Source: Spirochaetota bacterium
GTDB taxonomy: Bacteria > Spirochaetota > UBA12135 > COTS27
Direction: 5' to 3'
DNA length: 11,713 nucleotides
Assembly: GCA_030621685.1 (NCBI GenBank)
Contig: JAUXHF010000027.1
Coordinates: 1-11,713, forward strand
Shown: positions 5,286 to 11,600 of the stretch, in pieces
Layout: each line of letters starts with the position of its first letter
How positions within the stretch are numbered: the stretch's first letter is position 1
Made by a program: the position numbers and the translations under genes
The notes under the pieces: model-generated
What the model was told of the DNA's origin: nothing
What the model saw: the letters and a program-made list of their open reading frames with translations, nothing else
Databases searched by the model: none

Positions 5286-6257
5286 GGGTGATTCTCTTAG
5301 CTTCAGGCTTTGCTCTAAACTTTGAAACACATTTTTAGCCTCTGGAAGTATGAAATCCTTGCCAGTAATCTTCTGATACAGAAGGATGTAACGCCATGCT
5401 AACTCGGCGATTAATTCTGGCGGAGCCTTGGGAAGCTGCTTATCTTCGTAAGGATTCGAATTATCTTTAAACCAAAGACGCAGAAATTCCTTATCTATGT
5501 ACTCGGGTTCCTCGTCCTTAGCGAAGTGTTCGGCAAAATTATTGGCTAGCCAGTAACGCGATGAATCTGGTGTATGTACCTCATCGCCTAAGGTAATAAC
5601 GCCATGGGTATCTTTGCCAAGTTCATATTTTGTATCGACAAGGATAAGCCCTCGCTGGGCGGATTTTTTCGTGCCATGGGCAAAGAGCTTAAGAACAATA
5701 GCCACGCATTCATCCAGCTCGGCTTGGCTCATAAGCCCCGTTGCCACAATTTCTTGAAGCGATATTTGCTCATCGCCAAGATCGCTTTTCGTGGTAGGCG
5801 TGAGCAGCGGCTTGGGTAAGGCTTGGTTTTTTCGCATGCCTTCGGGCAAGGTAATCCCAAAGAATTTCCGCTTGCCGTTGGTATACGCCGTCCAGATGGA
5901 AGTTTTCGTGACTCCGGTTAAATATCCACGAACGACAAATTCCACAGGAAACATGCGGAGTTTTTTTACGATGGTTACATTGGGATGCGGTATTGAAAGG
6001 ACATGGCTTGGCACAATCGACTTGAGTTCTTCAAACCAATAATTTGATACACCCGTTAAAACCTGTCCTTTAAACGGGACTAAAGCCAGCTGCCTATCGA
6101 AGGCCGATTGTCTATCGGTGGTGATGAAAACTAAGGAATCATGGCTGACCTCGTAGACATCACGAACTTTCCCGTTATATTTCTTGCCTAAAAAATCGAA
6201 ATTAGTTTCGCCTAAGGCATAAGGTATGGAATCTTGTAGTATTTTTCTTGTAAGCAT
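5280..6257 (-). CDS. purC: SAICAR synthetase
   Basis: Phosphoribosylaminoimidazole-succinocarboxamide synthase, which joins aspartate to CAIR using ATP in purine synthesis, in the cytosol. Family motifs are in order: GKVRDVYE near 29-36 (nucleotide-binding loop), TTDRQSAFDR near 46-55, VEFVVRGYLTG near 104-114, TPTTKSD near 152-158, LVDTKYE near 206-212, and the substrate-binding DEVHTPDSSRYW near 225-236. At 325 residues it belongs to the longer class of PurC (about 300 residues) rather than the short 235-residue form. The last 20 or so residues, after KITGKDF, have no counterpart I recognise, and the stop falls in a duplicated fragment, so the C-terminus may have been remodelled. The ATG has no obvious Shine-Dalgarno. 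It is transcribed alone, divergent from lptE. Confidence 0.95.
   Translation of the reverse strand: MLTRKILQDSIPYALGETNFDFLGKKYNGKVRDVYEVSHDSLVFITTDRQSAFDRQLALVPFKGQVLTGVSNYWFEELKSIVPSHVLSIPHPNVTIVKKLRMFPVEFVVRGYLTGVTKTSIWTAYTNGKRKFFGITLPEGMRKNQALPKPLLTPTTKSDLGDEQISLQEIVATGLMSQAELDECVAIVLKLFAHGTKKSAQRGLILVDTKYELGKDTHGVITLGDEVHTPDSSRYWLANNFAEHFAKDEEPEYIDKEFLRLWFKDNSNPYEDKQLPKAPPELIAELAWRYILLYQKITGKDFILPEAKNVFQSLEQSLKLRESPN
5343..5416 (-). repeat. purC-internal source of the duplicated segment
   Basis: The intact member of the pair with 5202-5285. It encodes the conserved C-terminal helix of PurC around LAWRYILLYQKITGKDFILP. About 57 nt of unduplicated purC tail separates the two copies, so this is not a simple head-to-tail tandem repeat. 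Confidence 0.75.
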
Positions 6258-6347
6258 AGAATTAAAATTATGAAGAGAGTGGAATTTCTTAGAACATCTG
6301 CTTAGATTAGAGACTAACTAAGGTATTCTCATTCTTACAAAAGGACA

Positions 6348-6356
6348 TGGTATAAT
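6348..6356 (+). promoter_or_regulatory. Extended -10 promoter for the lptE-lpxA run
   Basis: TGGTATAAT is a perfect extended -10 (TGN plus TATAAT). The region 17-20 nt upstream (near 6325-6333) has no good -35 match, which extended -10 promoters tolerate. It lies about 240 nt before lptE in the divergent gap. A second weaker TGGTATCAT is at about 6424-6432. Confidence 0.5.
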
Positions 6357-6371
6357 TTTACCTAAGGTGAA

Positions 6372-6405
6372 GAATTGAGAATTAGAATTAGAATTACAAT
6401 TAGAA
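6372..6405 (+). repeat. GAATTA hexamer tandem repeat
   Basis: Three perfect GAATTA units (6379-6396) are flanked by variant units, GAATTGA before and CAATTA then GAA after. The array lies 16 nt downstream of the TATAAT box, so it would be in the 5' UTR or the initially transcribed region of the lptE operon. It could also alter spacing if the second promoter-like site at 6424 is used. Confidence 0.75.
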
Positions 6406-6453
6406 GGTGGTAACAAGCCTGTATGGTATCATAAAAAGTAGATTAAATGTGAA

Positions 6454-6612
6454 ATGAAAAACAAAACAGAAAAGAATGTAATAAATTTACTGAATGACGA
6501 ACTCAAACTCGAACCGCCTAAGAGATTCTTAGAAGAATCTTGGAATATTCTTCTTTTTAAGCGCCTGCGCCTACTAGCCCAGCCAGAGCCGATATGTTTC
6601 ACTTTTCTATAA
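6454..6612 (+). CDS. Possible 52-residue small protein before lptE
   Basis: ATG at 6454 opens 52 codons to TAA at 6610-6612, overlapping the lptE start by 19 nt in another frame. The peptide begins MKNKTEKNVINLLNDELKL and continues through PPKRFLEESW to LLFKRLRLLAQPEPI. It is charged and amphipathic in composition, more protein-like than a random frame. No strong Shine-Dalgarno is present (GTGA only), and the reading frame spans a perfect hairpin, which argues for caution. If translated, its end would couple to lptE. I do not recognise a family. Confidence 0.35.
   Translation: MKNKTEKNVINLLNDELKLEPPKRFLEESWNILLFKRLRLLAQPEPICFTFL
6523..6540 (+). other. Perfect hairpin in the lptE leader
   Basis: AGATTCTT (6523-6530) and AAGAATCT (6533-6540) are exact inverse complements separated by AG. 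The right arm can instead pair downstream: AAGAAT at 6533-6538 with ATTCTT shortly after, followed by CTTTTT. That gives two alternative folds, the second looking like a weak terminator, about 55 nt before the lptE ATG. This may be an attenuation device or chance within AT-rich sequence. Confidence 0.4.
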
Positions 6613-7253
6613 GCAGGCTAGGGCCTGGGCCTGGCAGCAAGAATACTGGCTTCCATCGGCTAGCTGGCATGTATGGCATGTACGGCATGTTGTTTATTTT
6701 TATAATAGGCATGACCACCACAGGCTGCGCTGGGAGGAGGCTTAGCTCGCAATACCCCATTAATTACATTAGCAGTTACGAGAAAAATATTTACATTAAC
6801 AGCTTTGTCAATTTTACTGATACCCAGCTAGATATTCCTATTCAAAAATATCTCATTAAATATTTTGAGGAGCCAGGAAGAATTGTTAAGAGTACCATGC
6901 GTTATAAAGATGCACAGTTATATGTAATAATTTATATGAAAAATTACTACGCGCTAGCCTATACAGAGGCCATTCACGAGCTTGAAGAGAAAACAGCTTG
7001 GGTATTAAAAGTAGATATAGATATTAAGAAAGCAGGGGTAGCAGAAGAGTTTTACTATGCCAAACGCAGGGCGCTGAAAATAGAAGTAGGGGCCAATGAG
7101 CTAGATGAAATTCTGCCCTTAGGCTTTCAGGGTAGCACAGCAGAGCAGCTAGAGCTATCGGCGGAGCAAGCATTCTTAGCCGATAGGCTAGCCAAGAACA
7201 TTGAATTTTTCCTAAGAAATGGAAATTTTCTTGATGCAGACTTGTTTCCCTAG
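6594..7253 (+). CDS. lptE: LptE-like LPS assembly lipoprotein
   Basis: Probable outer-membrane lipoprotein partner of LptD in inserting LPS into the outer leaflet. The N-terminus has a hydrophobic segment (about 31-41) ending TTTGC, with lipid-acceptor Cys at 45. The mature part follows the LptE pattern: a strand IYINSFVNFTDTQLDIPIQKYLIKYF near 66-91, then alternating strand segments (AQLYVIIYMKNYYA near 107-120 and WVLKVDIDIK near 136-145), and a C-terminal helix FLADRLAKNIEFFLRNG. Sequence identity to known LptE is low; the call rests on this layout, length (219) and the neighbour holA, which follows lptE in many Gram-negatives. The start is ambiguous: several ATGs in a 9-nt repeat near 6669-6690 could serve. 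The Shine-Dalgarno at 6594 is weak. Confidence 0.6.
   Translation: MFHFSISRLGPGPGSKNTGFHRLAGMYGMYGMLFIFIIGMTTTGCAGRRLSSQYPINYISSYEKNIYINSFVNFTDTQLDIPIQKYLIKYFEEPGRIVKSTMRYKDAQLYVIIYMKNYYALAYTEAIHELEEKTAWVLKVDIDIKKAGVAEEFYYAKRRALKIEVGANELDEILPLGFQGSTAEQLELSAEQAFLADRLAKNIEFFLRNGNFLDADLFP
6667..6692 (+). repeat. 9-nt tandem repeat in the lptE signal region
   Basis: GGCATGTAT, GGCATGTAC and GGCATGTTG follow one another and encode GMYGMYGML at the front of the signal-peptide hydrophobic core. Units are multiples of three, and each supplies a potential ATG start. Confidence 0.7.
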
Positions 7254-7274
7254 GCTGAAAAACGCGCTAAAGCC

Positions 7275-8378
7275 ATGACACCATCACAAAATTCTTTTGC
7301 CAGCCATTCTTCTGTTAGCATAAGACATGCTAAGAAAAATATTTTTATTTTTCATGGAAAAGACAGGAGTGTCTTTGAGCATCATTTGCAACAAATTGTG
7401 AAAAAAACGCTAAAAAAACTGGCGGGAAGCCAGACGACAGCTAAAAACCTTGTAACATGCTTTTATGGAAACAGGCATACGCTCTCTGAAATTGCTGAGA
7501 CGCTTAGCAGCTTAGATTTCTTTGCTAGCCATAAGCTAAGCGATGTTCCGCAAAATATTGTGGTGGTAGAGAATTATGCTGGTCTATCGGCGTTTAAGGC
7601 GGCTCAAAAACTTATTGAAAGTTGCCCATTAGATGCTATTCTTTATCTTGTGAAGAGCGAACTTCCTTTTTCATCGAAGGGCTTTGAGAATTTTGTTCGC
7701 AAACATAAGCAGGTAGAGGTTCATCTAGAGTTTTTTGTTAGTAAGGAGCGTATCCAAAAACTTATTCAAAGAGATTTGGAGAAAGTCTCCATGAAGCTAG
7801 ATAGCGAATGTCTTGGTTTTCTTGTTGAGCTTTTCAGCCAAGAACCAGATAGAATGGCTATGTTACAGCTTGAAACAGCAAAGTTAGCGGCGTATTTCCA
7901 TGATTATCCGCAGCCTTTGAAAGGGGATACGCTTGGCGAAATAAAAAACCTTATTATCGCCGAGAGCTCTTTAGACAATTTTTCGGTGATAGAGGCGGTA
8001 TTGTCTAAAAACCGTATTCGTGCCTTGCGGCTTTTTGGCATGTTTTTGCGGCAATCGGGTAATATGTTAGAATTTTGTATGATAATACAGCAAGAATTAA
8101 GAAAGCTCATTGAATATAAAGAAATGTTTGAAAAAAGCATGAGTGAGGAAGAAGTTTTCAAGCGCTTACGCTTGTTTTATAAACGTGCCAAAGATAGCTT
8201 GCGCCGCCATGCTCGGCATTTTACGCGTGAAGAACTCTGTGACATGTTAGAAGCCTTTCTCATTGTTGAGACAAGTTTGAAGAGTGAGGGCCCTAGCATA
8301 AGTTTAAGCCCGCAAGCAGCAAAGGTAAATTTGATAGCAAAATGCCAAATAGAAAAAATTATTTCCTCTTGCTTATAA
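7275..8378 (+). CDS. holA: DNA polymerase III delta subunit
   Basis: Clamp-loader subunit that opens the beta sliding clamp at the replication fork. Visible features are an N-terminal NIFIFHGKDRSVFEHHLQ stretch (about 22-39) typical of the delta N-domain, the LSSLDFFASHKL segment (about 77-88) matching the usual LD-SLF clamp-binding area, and the helical collar region SLDNFSVIEAVLSKNRIRALRLFGMFLRQSG near 233-263 followed by QQELRKLIEYKEM. The length of 367 is slightly above the usual 330-350. It starts 21 nt after lptE with no clear Shine-Dalgarno, so it is probably translated from the same message. The C-terminal 37 nt overlap the next gene. Confidence 0.85.
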   Translation: MTPSQNSFASHSSVSIRHAKKNIFIFHGKDRSVFEHHLQQIVKKTLKKLAGSQTTAKNLVTCFYGNRHTLSEIAETLSSLDFFASHKLSDVPQNIVVVENYAGLSAFKAAQKLIESCPLDAILYLVKSELPFSSKGFENFVRKHKQVEVHLEFFVSKERIQKLIQRDLEKVSMKLDSECLGFLVELFSQEPDRMAMLQLETAKLAAYFHDYPQPLKGDTLGEIKNLIIAESSLDNFSVIEAVLSKNRIRALRLFGMFLRQSGNMLEFCMIIQQELRKLIEYKEMFEKSMSEEEVFKRLRLFYKRAKDSLRRHARHFTREELCDMLEAFLIVETSLKSEGPSISLSPQAAKVNLIAKCQIEKIISSCL

Positions 8379-9397
8379 GCTACCGCGCGGCTTGTTCTGC
8401 ATTCTGTTGCGGTTTTTTTAGGAGGGCTAAGCGTAGAGCATACTTTGCTGCATCTTTAGCTAGGTTTTTTATGTTGTTATTTGTAATATTGCTTATGGCC
8501 GTAACGCTTCAAAGCTGTGGGCTACCTAATGCCTTGAGCATCTCTGGGCTTTCACCTACTACGCCGATAATAAGTAAGGCTTATAGCCGGGATTTAGACT
8601 CTGGTTTTGAGATAATTCTTGAAATTGAAAATAATTATGAGACCAGTAATTTCCCAGATTTTGAAGGCTTTAATATATATTTCAACCAAGAAAGCGAAGA
8701 GACTGCTGATATTTTGAAAAGGCTTTTGTATATAGATGACCGTGATTTTGAGCCAAGCACCAATATTATTGGAGAGAACCTTGAGCCTATTATCCTTATC
8801 TTAGAAAGCCCGCTGCCCTATAAATTTACCGATAAAGCCAAAGACGAAGATTATGATGATGATAATATCGACTTAGCAAATAGAGAAGATCTGCAGAGCC
8901 TTGATATCCGGCAAAATGACGATTTTTTTATACTGGTAAAAGCAGTAAACGATGGTAGTGAAAGCGCATCTTCGGAATCTGTGAAAGTAACTATTTCGGA
9001 CACCTCGTTACTACCCAATTTTACAGTACAAGAAGGTGCTAGTACGAATTTGAGGAGGGAAGACGCATTTGAAGTAACCCTATCCAATAATGGCGGAACC
9101 CTGCTTGCTTATATTGACAGCAGTGATATTGGGGATGGGGATGTCCTTACTTCAAAAAACTATTTCACGAACAGCGAAGAAAGCTGTTATTTGCCAATAG
9201 AAGAAACCAGTAGCGGCTTTGGCAGGCCTGAAAACAAATATACAGTAGAAGAAAATTATATGTTTTTGTATAAACAAACAGTTACGGTAGCTGAAGACCA
9301 AAATCCTTCTTTTAGATTTTACAGATTTTACGTTAATGAATTAAGAAAAAATGGGACAGCCATAACCTTAGAACTCTGCATAAACTATGAACCTTAA
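8342..9397 (+). CDS. Predicted lipoprotein, unknown function (first of pair)
   Basis: The long N-terminus is basic (RRAKRRAYF near 27-35), followed by the hydrophobic core FFMLLFVILLMAVT and the lipobox LQSC, with lipid-acceptor Cys at 59. The mature part begins after that Cys, with a Ser/Pro/Thr linker and TTPIISKAYSRDLDSGFEIILEIENN, then FEGFNIYFN. It includes a strongly acidic Asp/Glu stretch near 164-182, and DDFFILVKAVNDGSESASSESVKVTI resembles the closing strands of a fibronectin type III or Ig-like domain. The start is unclear: ATG 8342 overlaps holA by 37 nt without a Shine-Dalgarno, while ATG 8471 (residue 44) would leave no basic n-region. No family is recognised. It probably faces the periplasm or the cell surface. 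Confidence 0.7.
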   Translation: MPNRKNYFLLLISYRAACSAFCCGFFRRAKRRAYFAASLARFFMLLFVILLMAVTLQSCGLPNALSISGLSPTTPIISKAYSRDLDSGFEIILEIENNYETSNFPDFEGFNIYFNQESEETADILKRLLYIDDRDFEPSTNIIGENLEPIILILESPLPYKFTDKAKDEDYDDDNIDLANREDLQSLDIRQNDDFFILVKAVNDGSESASSESVKVTISDTSLLPNFTVQEGASTNLRREDAFEVTLSNNGGTLLAYIDSSDIGDGDVLTSKNYFTNSEESCYLPIEETSSGFGRPENKYTVEENYMFLYKQTVTVAEDQNPSFRFYRFYVNELRKNGTAITLELCINYEP

Positions 9398-9487
9398 AAG
9401 CAAGTGAATAAATTCCAGCAAACACAAGTGCATAAAAACAATGTTAACAAGACAATATAGTAGCAGAATAAGGAATAAGGAGTAGCT

Positions 9488-10567
9488 ATGTTTCATATTT
9501 TGCAGTACAGCTTTAAGAAAAGAGGCGATGGCGAGGGGCTTGGGCTTGCCATAATTCGCTTGGCTTGGCGGCAAGCAGGGCTTCTTCTTTTGTTGGGTCT
9601 TTTCTCTTGCGCCGGATACTCTGCGAGAAACACCACTTTCCTTATAGAATATACTACGCCGAAGGTGCTATCTTTACAGGCAGATGCTGGTGAGCTTATA
9701 GCTACGATTGGAATAAACCTTAACCCTAGGGAGAACAGTGATTTCGAAGAATATTGGATTCTTATTGCCGAGGCTGATGCCAACGGAGATTGTCCTGCTA
9801 ACCTGTTTCAAGCCGATGCCAGCAGCCCACTTAACACGAATAGAGGAGAAGTGTTTTCAAGCTACTTTCAAAACTACTCCGTTACAAATACTTTCTCTGG
9901 CACGAAAGTCAATGATGCTATTATAAGAATACCCATTATAGAGGAAGATGATGATGGCCAAGATGACGGACTTGGTTTGAACACAGCCGGCGAAAGATCG
10001 GTAGTTCGGTTTTATAACCTCTGTCTTTCTGTAGTAGCGTGGGGATATAATGAGGATTATGCAGAAATATATGAAAACAACGGCTGGCTTTTATCGGCGG
10101 CGGCCCCTGCCCGCAATTTTTATGTGGGGGGTCTTATTACTAATCTTAGCCTTAGCCCCTATGAAACGAACGCCATTGAGGATGAAGTATATGGTTATGT
10201 TTTATCTTCAGATGTTTCGCCCTTTACTGCAAGCGAAGATGCAAACGCAGCCGATTTGTATATCACGAATTATACTGAACAAGGTGAAACTATAGCAAGG
10301 CCAAGAGTAGTAGGAGCTACTATCGATTTACTTCCCATTGGATCGGGAGAGGAAACATTTTTATCTTTCATGGGAATTCCAGGCGATCTGCCCTATTTAA
10401 TGCCAGGTGCTGCCATCCCAGGAGCTCCGGCTACTGTGGGCAGTGTTTTTTTCATAAAACATAGCAATGGGTATTTTAGCAAACTATATATTGAAACAGA
10501 AGATGAAAGCAACATCTTGGGGGTACAAATTATGTACTCGAAACAAGCTAATTTAAAGAATTTCTAG
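9488..10567 (+). CDS. Predicted lipoprotein, unknown function (second of pair)
   Basis: The start is well supported: AAGGAG sits 5 nt before ATG 9488, the best ribosome site in the window. The N-terminus has basic residues (10-30), the core AGLLLLLGLFSC with lipid-acceptor Cys at 41, and then a mature protein of about 320 residues. The segment TTPKVLSLQADAGELIATIGINLN followed by FEEYWILIAEA aligns with the corresponding part of the preceding lipoprotein (TTPIISK, FEIILEIENN, FEGFNIYFN), so the two are probably distant paralogues sharing an N-terminal beta-domain. There is an acidic run EEDDDGQDDG near 152-161. The TAG stop lies 11 nt before lpxA. The function is unknown; an envelope or surface role is inferred only from lipidation and neighbours. 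Confidence 0.75.
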   Translation: MFHILQYSFKKRGDGEGLGLAIIRLAWRQAGLLLLLGLFSCAGYSARNTTFLIEYTTPKVLSLQADAGELIATIGINLNPRENSDFEEYWILIAEADANGDCPANLFQADASSPLNTNRGEVFSSYFQNYSVTNTFSGTKVNDAIIRIPIIEEDDDGQDDGLGLNTAGERSVVRFYNLCLSVVAWGYNEDYAEIYENNGWLLSAAAPARNFYVGGLITNLSLSPYETNAIEDEVYGYVLSSDVSPFTASEDANAADLYITNYTEQGETIARPRVVGATIDLLPIGSGEETFLSFMGIPGDLPYLMPGAAIPGAPATVGSVFFIKHSNGYFSKLYIETEDESNILGVQIMYSKQANLKNF

Positions 10568-10578
10568 GAAATCCCATC

Positions 10579-11406
10579 ATGCTTAAAGAAGCTAAAGAGA
10601 ATTTTATCGATAGTCTTGCCAGCGTTTCAGCCAAGGCTGAATTGTTAGGTGATGTTCGGGTTGCGCCCTATGCTGTTATTGAAGAAGGAGTCATTATTGG
10701 CAAAGGAACAGAGATAGGCTCTGGGGCGATTATCAAAAAAGGCAGTATTCTTGGCGCTGGAAATAAGGTTGCCGAGCATGTTGTGATAGGCGCCGATCCG
10801 CAGGATATACAGTTTAATCCCAAAATCCCATCTGGCGTTCGCATAGGAAACAATACAGTTCTTCGGGAAAATGTTAGCATTCATCGCGCCACGCAAGAAA
10901 ACATGTATACAGAAGTAGGTAATAATTGTTTTTGTATGGTAGGCTCTCACATAGCACATGACTGCGTGCTAAGCGACAAGGTTATTTTGGCGAATAATGT
11001 ATTGCTGGCAGGCTTTGTGCATGTTGCCGAGGCAACGTTTTTTAGCGGATTGGTGGCTGTGCATCAGCATGTCAAGGTTGGTCGTTTGGCTTTCATTTCT
11101 GCCTTGGTAGCTTTAGCGCAAGATGTTCCGCCGTTTATGCTTGTTTTTGGCGATCGCCGAGGCAGCTATTTCGGTCTTAACAATGTAGGCTTGCGGCGAG
11201 CTGGCTTAAAATTGGAGGCTCGCTTGAAAATCAAAGAATTTTATGCTCATTTTTATGCTTCAAACGATAAAAAAAAACTATTGGAGAAAAAGCATGAAAG
11301 TGCTGAAGAGCAAGAAATTATTGCCTTCATCAAAAAAAGCAAGAGAGGAATTATTAAAAAATTTCAGCAAACTGCTAAGGCGGAAGCATCCGAACAAGCT
11401 GTTTAA
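10579..11406 (+). CDS. lpxA: UDP-N-acetylglucosamine acyltransferase
   Basis: First enzyme of lipid A synthesis: it transfers a 3-hydroxyacyl chain from ACP to the UDP-sugar as a cytosolic trimer. The hexapeptide-repeat left-handed beta-helix is obvious from about 13 to 180 (VSAKAELLGDVRVAP, VIEEGVIIGKGTEIG and so on). Diagnostic segments are IHRAT near 101-105, HIAHDC with H124 and catalytic H127 (E. coli H125), ILANN, AVHQ with H162, and LAQDVPPF at 179-186. Two ruler or active-site positions differ from E. coli: F146 where H144 is expected (LAGFVHV against LAGHVSV), and A175 where the chain-length-setting G173 sits. The C-terminal helical tail is Lys-rich. AGGAA 8 nt before the ATG is a good ribosome site overlapping the preceding gene's stop. 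Confidence 0.93.
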   Translation: MLKEAKENFIDSLASVSAKAELLGDVRVAPYAVIEEGVIIGKGTEIGSGAIIKKGSILGAGNKVAEHVVIGADPQDIQFNPKIPSGVRIGNNTVLRENVSIHRATQENMYTEVGNNCFCMVGSHIAHDCVLSDKVILANNVLLAGFVHVAEATFFSGLVAVHQHVKVGRLAFISALVALAQDVPPFMLVFGDRRGSYFGLNNVGLRRAGLKLEARLKIKEFYAHFYASNDKKKLLEKKHESAEEQEIIAFIKKSKRGIIKKFQQTAKAEASEQAV

Positions 11407-11436
11407 ACGTCTAAAAACAAAAACCCAAGAGAATTC

Positions 11437-11523
11437 AGTAAATAAAATTATTGAATTTACTAAAACTACTATACTGTAAAGTGTGTTTTACAATATAATT
11501 ATAGGCCTAGGTATAGTTATATT
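11437..11523 (+). terminator. Hairpin cluster downstream of lpxA
   Basis: Three consecutive inverted repeats are present: AGTAAAT (11437-11443) with ATTTACT (11455-11461); TGTAAA (11475-11480) with TTTACA (11487-11492); and the largest, AATATAATTATA (11492-11503) with TATAGTTATATT (11512-11523), which is 12 bp with one T-G pair around GGCCTAGG. None has a following U-run, so classical intrinsic termination is not clear. The rest of the 194-nt gap (11407-11600) holds a TATAAT at 11495 inside the largest stem and an 18-codon ORF (11535-11591, MGYKTISRWKKHIKGLEK). Confidence 0.45.
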
Positions 11524-11600
11524 TAGATTTGGGTATGGGCTATAAAACGATAAGCCGATGGAAAAAACACATCAAAGGACTGGAGAAATAACGAGAAGCT

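Noticed and set aside
6258..6593. tRNA, riboswitch or small RNA gene in the divergent gap
   Set aside because: No cloverleaf, T-loop signature or known riboswitch core was seen by eye; only a promoter, hexamer repeat, hairpin and small ORF can be supported.
8420..8425. AGGAGG as ribosome site for the first lipoprotein
   Set aside because: No usable in-frame start codon lies 5-12 nt downstream; the next ATG is about 45 nt away. The bases encode FRRA in the signal region.
10645..10959. Minus-strand ORFs inside lpxA
   Set aside because: They reflect the complementary reading of the hexapeptide repeats and have no independent support.
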